The notes under the pieces are model-generated. The model did no database searches. It saw nothing but the letters and a program-made list of their open reading frames with translations, and had not been told where the DNA came from. Source: Leuctra nigra (Eukaryota; Arthropoda; Insecta; Plecoptera; Leuctridae). From it: a stretch of DNA of 64,000 nt. Positions 1-12,500 of this stretch are shown here, piece after piece. The DNA is taken from assembly GCA_934045905.1 (NCBI GenBank), contig OW203762.1, positions 24,770,345 through 24,834,344 of the forward strand. Direction: 5' to 3'. Numbering within the stretch: the stretch's first letter is position 1; each line of letters opens with the position of its first letter. A program made the translations under genes and the position numbers.

Positions 1-575
1 ATCTTTAAATTAGAATTTGTGCAATTACCCTCATAAAGTTTTACGACTTCATGTAGGTATTCTCCCTGGATTATAAACAACGCTCAATTCCAACTGCTCT
101 GTCAGGGAATTCTCCACTAATTACTTGCAGTGCATGCTAGTGACAGTGACAGGTCGCTTGTTGCATGCGATGGTAACGGATACTGTGTGACTGCATGTTG
201 GAGGGGGGGGGGGGGGGGGGGGGGGGTGCATCCCTGCAGCAGAGGTGTGAAGAGTCAAGTGTTGGCTCGAGGGCCCACGCAAACACCTCCACCCCTTCCA
301 ATTCACTTACACGTCCATCATCCGTGTGTTTAACAGCAAGACAAAGAGATCGTTAGTGCATTTGTTTAGGGGGTGCAGATAAAAACAATGGGTATGCCCA
401 GGAGATTGAATATTATCCCCCCGGATGTAATTAGGGGGTTATCTGTCTAGTGTAAGGTGCCTGGTACGATGGAGTACCATTGAAGTCATAAGCGGAATCA
501 TAGCGTGAAAAATTGAGATTGATTTGGAAGTCAAACAAAAAGTATTTAAAATTGAAAATGTTACAAAGCAATGTA
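1..575. other. Upstream intergenic DNA with poly-G run
   Basis: No supportable gene. A pure G run of 24 lies at 203-226. The open frames on both strands that cross it are low-complexity by-products of the run. The rest is ordinary AT-rich sequence. Confidence 0.6.
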
Positions 576-785
576 CACTCCCCCAAATAATAAACGGTAC
601 TCCAAAGAAAATGATTGGCTTATTAAGGTTTGATGGCATCATCCCATGAAGTCAGTGCTAACGCATTATCTAACTCTTTTAGATGAGCTCTGATTTAATT
701 GATAATAACAAGGATTGATTGTCAAGGAACCGGCCCAGCAGCCAATACGTTTTGTACCAAGTACCGTTTATTATTTGGGGGAGTG
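576..785. mobile_element. TA-flanked MITE, copy 1 (mariner/Tc1-type size and TSD)
   Basis: The 210-bp element has terminal inverted repeats beginning CACTCCCCCAAATAATAAAC, with the reverse complement at the right end. It is bracketed by TA dinucleotides (574-575 and 786-787). It has no coding capacity. Its interior (aagtcagtgctaac, then ataacaaggattgattgtc) matches the element at 32156-32377, so both belong to one family. The TA duplication suggests IS630/Tc1/mariner-type mobilisation; the superfamily is inferred. Confidence 0.7.
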
Positions 786-787
786 TA

Positions 788-3548
788 CCTATAAACCTAT
801 AATAATTTAAATGTTGAGTTGGTTTATTTCATGTTTTATTTCAATTTATCATGCATGTTTTTAGATTATGCATAGAATACTGTTTCCCATTTTTTGACGC
901 TGGCATGCCCGTGTGTCAAAATAATATATGAATTTATACCGAATATGTTCATGTTTAATGAACATTTTACGCTGGAAGGACAGCACGTAATTACAGCATT
1001 CACATGAAGTCCAACAACCCTCTAAAGTCTAGTTGGTGTTACAAATTATCACAACCAAGTTAAAACACGAGTTAGTGCTCCGTAAATTCTTCTAAACTGC
1101 TTGTGTATGTTATCGTTACGTCGCTTTTATGGATAGGTGTGTTTATGTTAGTCGCCAACTTCCAGAACTGCTGCTTTAGTTGAAAAGTTTACGAAACCCT
1201 TCCATAGTTTGTCTCGCCACTAATGGAATTGTTTCTGAAGTTCTCGCGTCCCCCATCGGCTAGTAATATTCGCGAGGAGGTGGTCGCTGGGGGGAGGATG
1301 TTTTGAAACATGACGCGCGCCAACTCTTCTATCGCCCCGACGGATCGGCCATGTGGAGGCGATGACTCACACGACCCATCACGATGATGATGATACGATA
1401 GTTTAGCGCGTGGCTTTTGTTCCGAATGACGCCGATCAATATCTGAGTTGACAGGCAACACATTGCCGCCGGCTTGTTTACAAAACACCGACATTAAAAA
1501 GTACATCAATCTTGACGATTTACGTCATATTTTCAAAGCGACAGTTTTTTAGCGCGTCATTTATTTTGAAGTCGAATAAAAAAAATGTCAATTCTTCCTC
1601 ATCTCATTGTATGTCTTGACTTGATGTACCCAGTACATTAGCTATGCATTGTGTCGTTTTTGTACAATCTAACCTTGTGGGCGTCGGAAACGTCGAACTA
1701 TCTTTCTAAAACCTCCGTGGTTCAGTTATGTATCGTTTGTAACCAAGAACTTTTTGAAAACTCTGTTCAAATATATCAAACTTTTCCATTTCCCTCAGAG
1801 CATTTGTTTTGTTGTCTGTTTCTGACTTTGATCTAGTTTGACTTGCTAGACTCGTTGTCTCGCCCATAAGTCTCATAAACGATCAACACACCACTTCAGC
1901 TCCAGTGCTCTAACTTACCGATATGAAGCATCGCTTCCGTCTGGCGATTTCTCCCCGCCGAAGTAAAATCCCTCTCGGACTCTTGGGGGTGTTTTTGCGG
2001 CGCGATCGGACAGCATGTTCGATAGATAAATCCAATAAATTCACGATCTCAAGAAGTAGTCTGCCATTTCCCCGGTCCCCGCCCTCTTGCAGACCGTTAG
2101 TACAAGTGAAATACGACACGACACGTACACCTAGGCTATTATTAGCTTCTTTGCGAGCCACCCCGTGAATTGCACCCTCTGGGAGTCACTTCTCAGCACA
2201 ACGTCGAGGGATTATAGTTCGGATTTCAATCGACTCGCCTTTATGTCGATCACTTCTCAATGGATTTCTTTCGGTTACTCGGGGAAAATTATTAACAAAA
2301 CCTTGAAAGAAGTCGGATCAAGATGGCTGTCAACAACAATAGTTATTTAAAACCGTGGGGGGTTGTGAGCTCCTGAGTTTCCTCGAGAGAATGCTTGATC
2401 CCGAGGGAACTCACTCCCCCTTCCGCAATTCCTTCAATGGTCCTCAAACCGAGTGGAATGAAAAGCCTTCAGTTGAAAACAGTTCGTTGAATGCTGTGTG
2501 CAAGTCCACAACGCGCATCCCTCCAACTGGCCATCGTAATCTGTGTTTCTAAGATAAATACCCCTCTTTGCGTCACGTTTAGATAATATTATATAATGAG
2601 ACCCAGACCCTTTTGTTTAGGCTAAGGGTGCATGTCTCCTTGCCATTATCTACATATTTATAAGCTCACCCTGTCTTCAGTCTTTCATTTCCATCCCCTT
2701 CAATTATTTCATTGTGTACTTCTTCCCCTAGTCGACTTCCACAGTTAGTAAATTCCTCGCCCCCTTGCTCTGTCGACGGTAATTAGCTACAAAATCTCTC
2801 AAATTCGCTTTCATCCTAAGTAGCTACCTATATTTATAAGATTTAAAGACTCCTGTTTCACTGTAATTCTCCCTTCCTGGAGGATCTACTTAAAAATTAA
2901 ATTCTATTAAAACGTTAAAAGTGTTCCTCACGATGGCATTTATAAACGTCGCCTGGGAAATCTCTGTGCACACATAAAGCTAAGTACAATGGGACGTGAA
3001 TTGCACAATGCTAACAACTTGTGTAAACAAAGCACGAGAAGCCACAGGAACCCACAAGTTGTCCACACTCGACTTGTGTACCTGCTACATGCATGGCTTC
3101 CATCACTACGTAGCTCAAGTGACTGCTTGCTTTTAAATTAACATTGAATCATCAATGGAGTACCTACTTAGAGGATGCATTTTAAAATCTATTTTTATGC
3201 ATTGGTAATCAAATTAATTTATGATTACTTGGTAGTTTAAAATAGTAATCTTCACTTGGATCGTATTTATTATTTCTCTGGCTCAACACGTTTAACCAAT
3301 AGAAGTATACTAACTTGTAATTTATTTATTAAAGAGTACCAACCTATTTACTTTAGTAGGTAAATCATCAAATTCATTCATGAATAATTATTAATTAATA
3401 CCTGTTATGTGGAATAGAGTTAGGACTCAAGTTTAGTTTGAAGAAAATCATAAATTTTAGAATTTTGTGACATAAAAGTTCAAAGCTAAATTTATCTGAA
3501 TTATGAATGATTAGTGATGACTTAGGATTTTTATTTTGTGTTTTTCAG
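788..3548. other. Upstream region of the Mcr-like gene; no gene recognised
   Basis: The short open frames at 1189-1509, 1651-1836 and 1910-2552 show no family I recognise. A GC-richer patch lies at 1910-2170. The first exon of the gene below has a splice acceptor just before 3549, so at least one non-coding 5' exon and the promoter must lie here or further upstream. I could not place them. Confidence 0.5.
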
Positions 3549-3558
3549 GTTGCAAGGT

Positions 3559-6500
3559 ATGCAGTTAGCGGTGCTACTCACATTAGCGGTTACGGTGGAG
3601 TCTCAATTCACAGAACGGCCAAGAATAGGTCCAGAACAATCGCCACGACCACAGTGGCAAGGACAGGATCAAACGCCAAGATCCCCGTGGCAAGTGCAAG
3701 ATCAAACTCCAAGATCCCCGTGGCAAGTGCAAGATCAAACGACGACCCGATCGCCGTGGCAAGTGCAAGAACCGACGACGACGCGATCTCCGTGGCAAAA
3801 TCAGACGCCACGACTTGGCTTCCAACGGCAAGATCTAACGCAGCGTCCCTGGGGGCAGGAACCAACACAACGGCCCTGGAATCAGGACCAGGGTAATAAT
3901 CGACCAGCATGGCAGCCGAGCAACAGGCCAATGGACAACAACGTTATTATCAATGAGGCGTAAGTGTACAGAGTATAGAAATTAAGGATGCGTAAAAAAA
4001 ATATTCAATTAAAATTATTTTGAATTGCAGTAGATACAAGAGAAAGGGACGAAATAAATAATTTGAAAACACTTGATGTGACAAACAAAAATCAAGGCCA
4101 TGCAGAGGTGTGTCTCTTTATTTACATTGCTTTTAATTCCTTGGTACAAATTGTGACTGTACACAGGTGATTGAGTATTTTTTTATTTTGTTTGCAATTG
4201 CATCATAAAGATCAAAATATGTGTGATTCGTTACCTACCTGGGAGAAATATATGATTATTGTGAGTTATACATTGTCATCAAGGAATCTTTAAGTCTGAA
4301 TAAAACAAGTAAATTTCCCAAGAGTAAAAACATCCCAATGGACTTTGACTGTTGACATCAAAAAGCAGGATCCACCCAAAAACACAATGTTAAATCATGA
4401 TTGCTCTTTTTGCAATGCAGATAACATTGCTGTCTATGTCATCAGGCAGTCGATCGACTCATTCTGTTTTTTATGGCTAGTTGATATTTCAATGCAAATA
4501 TAAAACAAATATTTCTCTTTTTGGTGGAATTGGTTTTTATTAAAGCAGGACAAAAATGAGAGATACTTGTCTATTGGAAGTCGAGCAGTACTAATTGAAT
4601 GCCTAGTCAAGTAGTAATACTGGTGTAAACCTCCTCTATTTTGTAAAGAAGCTTTCTATGCAACGAAATCATCTCTTGTTGGATAACTAAGAACAGTATA
4701 CCAATCAAAAACTCATCAGTTCACATTGTGATTGACTCTAACTCTAGCTGTTTGCTTGCAGCACGTACTTCATCGTTGCTAGTCGCATGGTCCGGCCGGG
4801 CCAGGTGTACCGAGTGGCAGTGACCGTCTTGCAGTCGCCGCTGCCGCTCACCGTCCGCGCCGCCATCTCCAGAGACGGCGTGGAGATGAGCGCGGACAGC
4901 AAGGATGTCAAGGAGGGCATTCCGGAGACGCTTCTCATGAGGGTAGGTGCAATGCTAGGGGCATTCTAACTTGATTGATGAAAGTGTATGGATGGATAAG
5001 GGTTTTAAGAGATTGGTTTATACCTATTTTGAGCTGATCATTTTACATCACAACATGCATTGTTCACTATCTTGGACAAAATCCGTGACTGTTCGAATTT
5101 AGTATGAAATATGTATGCCAAGAAATGAGAAGGTTAGATTGTTGTTAGTCACCGAAGATTATTTACTTTTGTTGTAAGTTCTGCAATAGTTGTGTAGGTA
5201 TCTTTGAAAGATGTTGTTTCTTTGCCATACACTATCATATTTTAGCCGCATATTTATGAGATCAAATGCAGAGTTGACTCAAACCACATGATTTTGTGAA
5301 GTTGTTTCTTCCAGATCTTGGATCAAGATAGTATTATTTATTGTTGTATTAATATTATTTATATCCAATATCATTTTAGTAGTAGATACTTACAATGAAA
5401 ATCGTTTTCGTACTTGTCCCTTTTTAGTTTTTACTTTGTTTCTTCATTAATGTATGTTACATTCTGTCAACAGGTACCAACTACGAGCGTCATGGGTGAA
5501 TACAAGCTGAGAGTGGAAGGACTCTACGACAGTCTCATGGGCGGGATGGCCTTTGTTAACGAGTCTATCATTACATTCTCTCAACGCTCAATGACGATCT
5601 TCATTCAGACTGACAAACCAATCTACAAACAAGGAGAAAGAAGTGCGTTATTCTTTTTAACTGCATATTGCTTACTTTGTTCAATGAATATATATATATA
5701 TGAAAAGTGAAAACTCATATTATTCAATCTTATAAAATTCTGTTGCTTCCATTAAATAGTAATTTTAATATTTTGTTTATTCCATTCGCAGTCTACTTCC
5801 GAACAATACCGATCAACACAGAATTAAAAGCTTTCGACAACTCCATTGATGTGTACATGTTGGATCCACAGCGACACATAATGCGCCGTTGGTTGTCCAG
5901 ACAGGTTAGCAGATTTTACATCTAAACTAAGTATTGTGGTGCTGTGTTACATACTTAAATATCATTGCTAATGTACGCTTTTCTTTTCTCTCTTTTCACC
6001 ATTTAGTCGAACTTGGGTACGGTTAGTTTGAGCTACCAGCTATCGGACCAGCCCGTCTTCGGAGAGTGGATCATTCAGATCACAGCCCAAGGCCAAGTTG
6101 AAGAGTCAACATTCCTAGTAGAAGAGTATTACCAGACCAGGTTTGAGGTGAGTTTGATCGAAGATTCATCAATTTCTTTTTTTAGTAAACTTTGGTTAGA
6201 GATTTTATTTTCTTAGTGTACATATTTAACATTTTTATCAATAACAATTTTTCTTATTTCCAGGTCAATGTGACAATGCCTGCATACTTCTTCGACACTG
6301 ACAAGTATATCTACGGCAAAGTGATGGCCAACTACACGAGCGGTGCGCCTGTCCGGGGCAATCTCACGCTCAGAGCAACAATCAAACCCATAAATCCCTC
6401 CTCGCAATACCGTACCTACAATACTGTCGAGAAATTCTTCAACTTCGTAAGTTGTGTGGTGCTTCAGTTTGTCAAAACTACTTGGTCAACGATAAATTTA

Positions 6501-9500
6501 ATACTTATTATTACTTTTTCATTTCCAGGATGAACAATATCCGTTTTGGTACCCTGCACGAGATGCGGATGATTTCCGAGTGCCTTATTTGAAATTTGTA
6601 AGTATTTATGCCTCCCATCTCATTCCATCATCATTTTCTTCATGAAAGTGAACTAATGCTTTTGAGTTGAACTTAATATCGAACTTTCTAAACGGTTGCT
6701 TACTTTTCAGTTCTACGGTGCTTACGACTTCAAGTACTCGATGGCAGAGCTGAAGCAATATGTGCCGACACTGGAAGGCATGCAAGTCGTCATCACGGCC
6801 ACGGTCGGCGATCGCTTCCTCGATGAAGTCATCGAGGGCTACTCGATGGCGCATATCCACAACTCGTCCATCAAAGTTGATTTCCTAGGCGGCACGCCGC
6901 AAGTCTTCAAACCTGCTATGCCATTCTATGTCTACGTAAGTTAGACCCGTTATCCAAGAAAGACATCAGGTCTCGTAAAAGCCAATATCAGTGTAATTTA
7001 TCATTTAATTTATTATTTCTAGATGGCCGTTTCATACCAAGATGGCTCTCCTCTGCCGATTGAGCGATTGGATGAGAGCCTAATGGAGATCAGAGCAGAC
7101 ATTAACTCCCGATCTGGCGGCCGACGGTCCTTGGAAATGCAGAGGGTCAACATGTCGTCGGAACGAGAAGGAGTCTGGACGTTCAAGGTCGACTTACGGA
7201 CTCAACTTGGTAACTAAGACCTCATAGACCTATTACACTTGTATGCTAGCCTAAGTATTTGTCCATACTGAGAGCTTTCAAGTGTGAAGGTGACCGCGTG
7301 CAGAGATGGGCAAAGATACTTGAAAAAAGTATCTAGATGGAAGATACAAGATAGTCTCAACTTCAGTATCTAAGATACAAGATAAAAGTTGTTTTAGAAA
7401 ATGTGAAAAGATAGAAGATAAAAGATAGTTCATTTATGAAAGATACAAGATACAAGATAAAAGATACTTAATTTTTTTTTTAATAATTCATCGTAGATTA
7501 TGAATAAGCAAAATTATAGAAAATCAATAGCGACTGTAAATTATATGATTTGCCTCAACATAAAAAGATCTAAATTAAAAAATTTCTTAAACAGAATAGT
7601 AGATATGTATAACCGGTGGATGGGGGCAAATAATACAAGGTTCATTACGAATACGATCAATCGCCAAAAACTGTACTACCTATATGAAAATAATTTTTAA
7701 CAATTTTATGAACAAATGAAACCGGAAACCGAAGTGTCTGGTTTTGAAAGTTGCTTGTTTTAGAAGTCATCTCCTGTCTTGTGTTCACATTTATTGCTGT
7801 TGCATTCAAGTCATAAATAATGGACAGATAATATTTAGCTTCTACACAGAAATCAAAGAGGGAAAAGTAGTACGTAGTGTGACACGGTGTGCCATTTTAA
7901 AAATAGAAAAATTTCAAACATAGGAAAAAAGTATCTTCTATCTTTTTGGAGAAAAAAGATGGAAGATACTAACATAAATAGTATCTAGATGGAAGATGAA
8001 AGATAGTCACCACAAATGTATCTAGATAGATGATAGAAGATACTATCTTCTATCTTAAGATAGTATCTAAGATACTTCCATCTAAGATAGTGCCCATCTC
8101 GGACCGCGTGAGTAGTTTTACAGGAGAGTTATTCTAAACTTCCTTGACGTCTCATTTCACTTGATATGCACTCACTGTCCAGTGGAATGCTATCTATTTA
8201 ATATGGTAGTGACGGCATATCAATAATTAATACAATACGGCAAGGAAATTTTGTAGAATAACCGGCCAGTTCACTCATCTTCTGGTCACATGATGAAATA
8301 TTTTTTTCCCATTATTTTCATTATTATTGCTATGTCCTATATTTTACTGATACTCTATATAAGGACACCACACTGTCACAGTTACTCTCCGCTTTTTCGA
8401 TCATGACTGAATAGCAATGAGGCAAGTAAGGCCACGTAACAGCTGCTGCCAATGAGGGAGCATTTTTCACTCTGCTTTCATCTAAACTTGATTGTGTATA
8501 ATCATAATTATTAGAGATGGGCCGATTCCGATTCTCGCGATTCCACCGATTCCAGTGGCATCGGAAGAATCGCGATTCTCCGATTCCTGTCCATATTTTA
8601 GCGATTCCGATTCTTTTTTAAAATCCAGCCCTTTTAGCTTGATATTTGAGGTTAAAAACATCGCCAAAGCACAATTCCTAGTATTACTACTTACTTTTCA
8701 ACAAAATTAAAGATCTAACACATTAAAAATACGTTTAAATGTTGTTTTCTTACCACTTTTTTGATTTTTTAATTACTTACCTGAGGGCAAAATACAAAGG
8801 GTGATAAATACAGTGAGGTTTGTAGGTATTTGTGAAGAATCGGAATCGCAAGAATCGGAGCTAAGAATCGGTATCGGAATCGTGAAATTTCGGAATCGGC
8901 CCATCTCTAATAATTATACATTCCATTACCTTAATGTTCACAGGCTACGAGGAGAACAAGAGATCTAAAGAGCTGCTGGCTGAAGTGCAATCCATGAAGA
9001 TATCTGCATTCTTCAGAGACACTCTAGGAGAACGAGCAAACAACGATCTGCAACTACTAGCGCATTTTTCCCCGAACAACCATCACATCAAGATTTCTAC
9101 ATCGACTCAGCACGCCAAGGTATTACCTATGAATTTTTAGCGGAACAGATCTTATCACATAATCCGTGATTTATTTATGACTTGGTTCTCATTCTAATAT
9201 AGATTTCAGTTTCACATACAATTGTGTTTTTTAATCAGTTTCTTCATTTTTTAATAATCATCTTCCATACATATTTTTACATTTAAATGTGTAATTATGT
9301 ACATTTCATTCTGCATGTTGCTTGTTGCCTGAGGGCAACATTGTTCTTGAAGGAACACTCCAATATGCAACTTTTAAAGCCCAATCAATATATTGGGACT
9401 CGATGATTCACATTCGGATTGCTTTCTCCTCAGGTTGGTGAATACGTCATCTTCCATGTCCAAAGCAACTTCTACCTGGAGAACTTTAACTACGTCATCA

Positions 9501-12500
9501 TGTCTAAGGGCATTGTACTCTTGACGGGACAGCAAATAATGCAAACTACAATTCGCACATTTGCCGTCACGCTGAGCGCGGAAATGGCTCCGACGGCTAC
9601 CGTAGTCGTCTATCACGTTGGTCGTTACGGCGATACAGTAGCTGACAGCTTGACATTCCCAGTCAACGGAATATCAAGAAACAACGTAAGTCGAATAGAA
9701 TTTGGCATTTGTATTTAGCAATTTTTTGATATCAATTTGATTTTAAAAACGATCATTTTATAATATTTTATATTGTTAGTGTTGAATATTTTTGAAAAGG
9801 GCTTCGAAAACATGATATTTGGACTGGCATCAGATATGTGTGTACCTCGGTGAAATGTTGTTCATTGTATTAACACCTTCTAACCGCTTCTTCCAGTTTA
9901 CCGTCTTCATAAACAACCGCAAGACACGTACAGGAGACAAGGTCGAGATTGCCATCTACGGAGAGCCAGGAGCCTATGTCGGGTTGTCTGGCATTGATCT
10001 CGGTTTCTACGCTATGCAAGCCGGAAATGAGCTGTCGTATGCCAAGGTATATAGCTTTCTGTTGCTTGTGTATTCTTCACAGTAGTTACATACCTATTGT
10101 AACTGAAGGAAGTTACATCCTCTCAAATATATTTAATTATTAATCATTCTATTCCTTTACAGATTTTGACAAAAATGTCTCGATTTGATGAGCAGACCAA
10201 CGGCACGTTTGTGCACCGATGGTTGTCGCATGAAGGTGATCCAGATGAACTCATATATTTCCCTTCGTCAACGTATGGCATCGATGCTAATCGCACATTT
10301 GAGTGAGTCTATCCTTCTATTCTTACCAAATAATATTCAAATTAGGTACCTTTTGTAAACCATCTTTTATGTAAACCTTTTTTGTGTCTTCAATTTTCTT
10401 CTTTGAAATGAGTTCAGACGTTCTTCCTGAATGCTATGTTCCATAAAAACAAAATATTTTCTTTTTGCTGATTTGATTTAGTTTAGTTTAGGTATGACGT
10501 TTCATTCCCTATATTGAGAGTTTCTTTTGTGTTTCAGATATGTTGGTCTGCTCGTGTTCAGTGATGTTCAAGTCCATCGCAGGCCAGATCTTTGCAACAG
10601 AACACAGGGTTACGGTGAATGCCTAAACGGACGATGTTTCCGTTTAGATAAACAGTGTGACGGTGTTTTTGATTGTGAAGATGGAACGGACGAAGCTGTT
10701 TGTAAGTTTATGTCTTCTTATTTTAGAATGGTCTTCACCATTCTTCTTACAATTGATAATTACAAAATACAAATTATTCAGAGCCTAATCACTCGAATAC
10801 AGTATGAATTATGATATTTCACAAGACTGTTCAAAATTATAAATTGTTAAACCAAGTCATTGCTTACTTAAGGATTTTTTAACTTATTCAAAACAAACAT
10901 TGTATTTTTTCTGGGGATCATTGCTGTTACAAGGTGATAATTTTTATTTTACAGGTTCGAACCAAAACTTGACTGCTCTGGCAAACTTCCGCAAGTTCCG
11001 CTTCAGTCGCATCCAGCGTCAGTACGAGAATGTGTGGCTGTGGAAGGACATCAACATCGGTGCTCACGGCCGATACGTCTTCGAGCTCTACGTCCCCAAG
11101 AAGCCGGTGGTCTGGATGATCACCGCATTCAGCATGAGTCCCACACTCGGCTTTGGCATGCTCAAGAGTCCCGTCGAGGTAAATTTACATACTATCTAAA
11201 TGGAATAATATTTCAATGGTATGTCTTATTCACTGGAGAATGAGTTGGGTATACAAAATATATTAAGTACCTATTTAATTTTTGTATGTACAAGTCCCAA
11301 TAGGGTAAATTATAAATAAGTATTGTGAAGCAGTGTTTACCCTCGTTTAATTGTAAGCCTAATTATCACAAGTTTGTGCTTTTATTTAAAAAAAATTTAG
11401 GTAGGTATGTATGTAGTTGGTAATTTTAATAAGTTACTTATCATCATTCAACAAATTATATGCATAATAATTAATAATTAATATTGATGGTGATTAATAT
11501 GATTATTAAAAAGATGGCGGATGTAGTAGAGCTGTGTCCCAGCCAGGGCAGGAAGAAAGTGGTGAAAGAGAGTGATAAGTGTGAAAAGTGTAGAAAGGGA
11601 GTGAGGGTAGGAAGACAATGTGAGTTTTGTAAGGTGTGGAGGCATTTTTCGTGTGCAGGAATTGTAAAAAAGAAGGGAAGAAGAAATGCAAAGATTGGCT
11701 GGGTGTGCCAGGTTTGCGAAAGTAAGGTTAAGTTAGGAGCCAATTTGAAAAGCCTACACACACCACCTGCCACTACTTTTGTAGACTTTACTGAAGAAGA
11801 GTATGGGAGTGGTGAAGGGAACCAGAGTGAACCTGAAGAAGCTGAAGAAGAAAATGATAAAGAGCTAGGCTTATGTGCACAAAGTGAGGTTAGAAAGATG
11901 TGTAAATTTGTTAGGGAAAAGAAGAAGAAAAGTAGGAGGGTTAAGAATAAGATAGGTAAAATGAAGGGCATTGGTGTACAGCCTGAAGTTGTCCGAGGCA
12001 TTGCAGCGATGTTCACTCACATGAGTGGAAAAATCAGTAAGCTCGAGGTTACTCTGGAAATGATGAAAACTAGAATAGAATCAAATGATGGCTGCGTTGG
12101 AGATAAACTAGAAGATGCAACTCAACGTGATCTCATAGAAGATTACGAGAAGAATGTGAAGAACAAAGAACTTAAGGAGCTTGAAAACGGGGCTGATCGA
12201 TACCTCTGGGAAACAGAAGTAGACGGTAGAGTGAACCTTCTGAAGGAAACGGTGAACGAACTGAGTAAAGAAATAACCTTTCTGTACATGCAGATATTTG
12301 ATCTTAGGAAGACTAAGGGAAAACCAGTAGAAAAAGTATTGGAACAAGAACAAGAAGAAACACAAGTAGCGCAGAAAGATCCTGATATGCCGGTGTACGC
12401 TGACGAAGATTCAGGAGACGAACGCTCTCCTGCAGAAGTCCAGGCTGCCCCTCGGAGTCCTGATTCATCAGTTCAAGGATATCTATCACCTGGCGGTCAT

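Noticed and set aside
1910..2168. Overlapping frames on both strands near 2 kb
   Set aside because: Neither frame shows family motifs or splice continuity; treated as a GC-richer non-coding patch.
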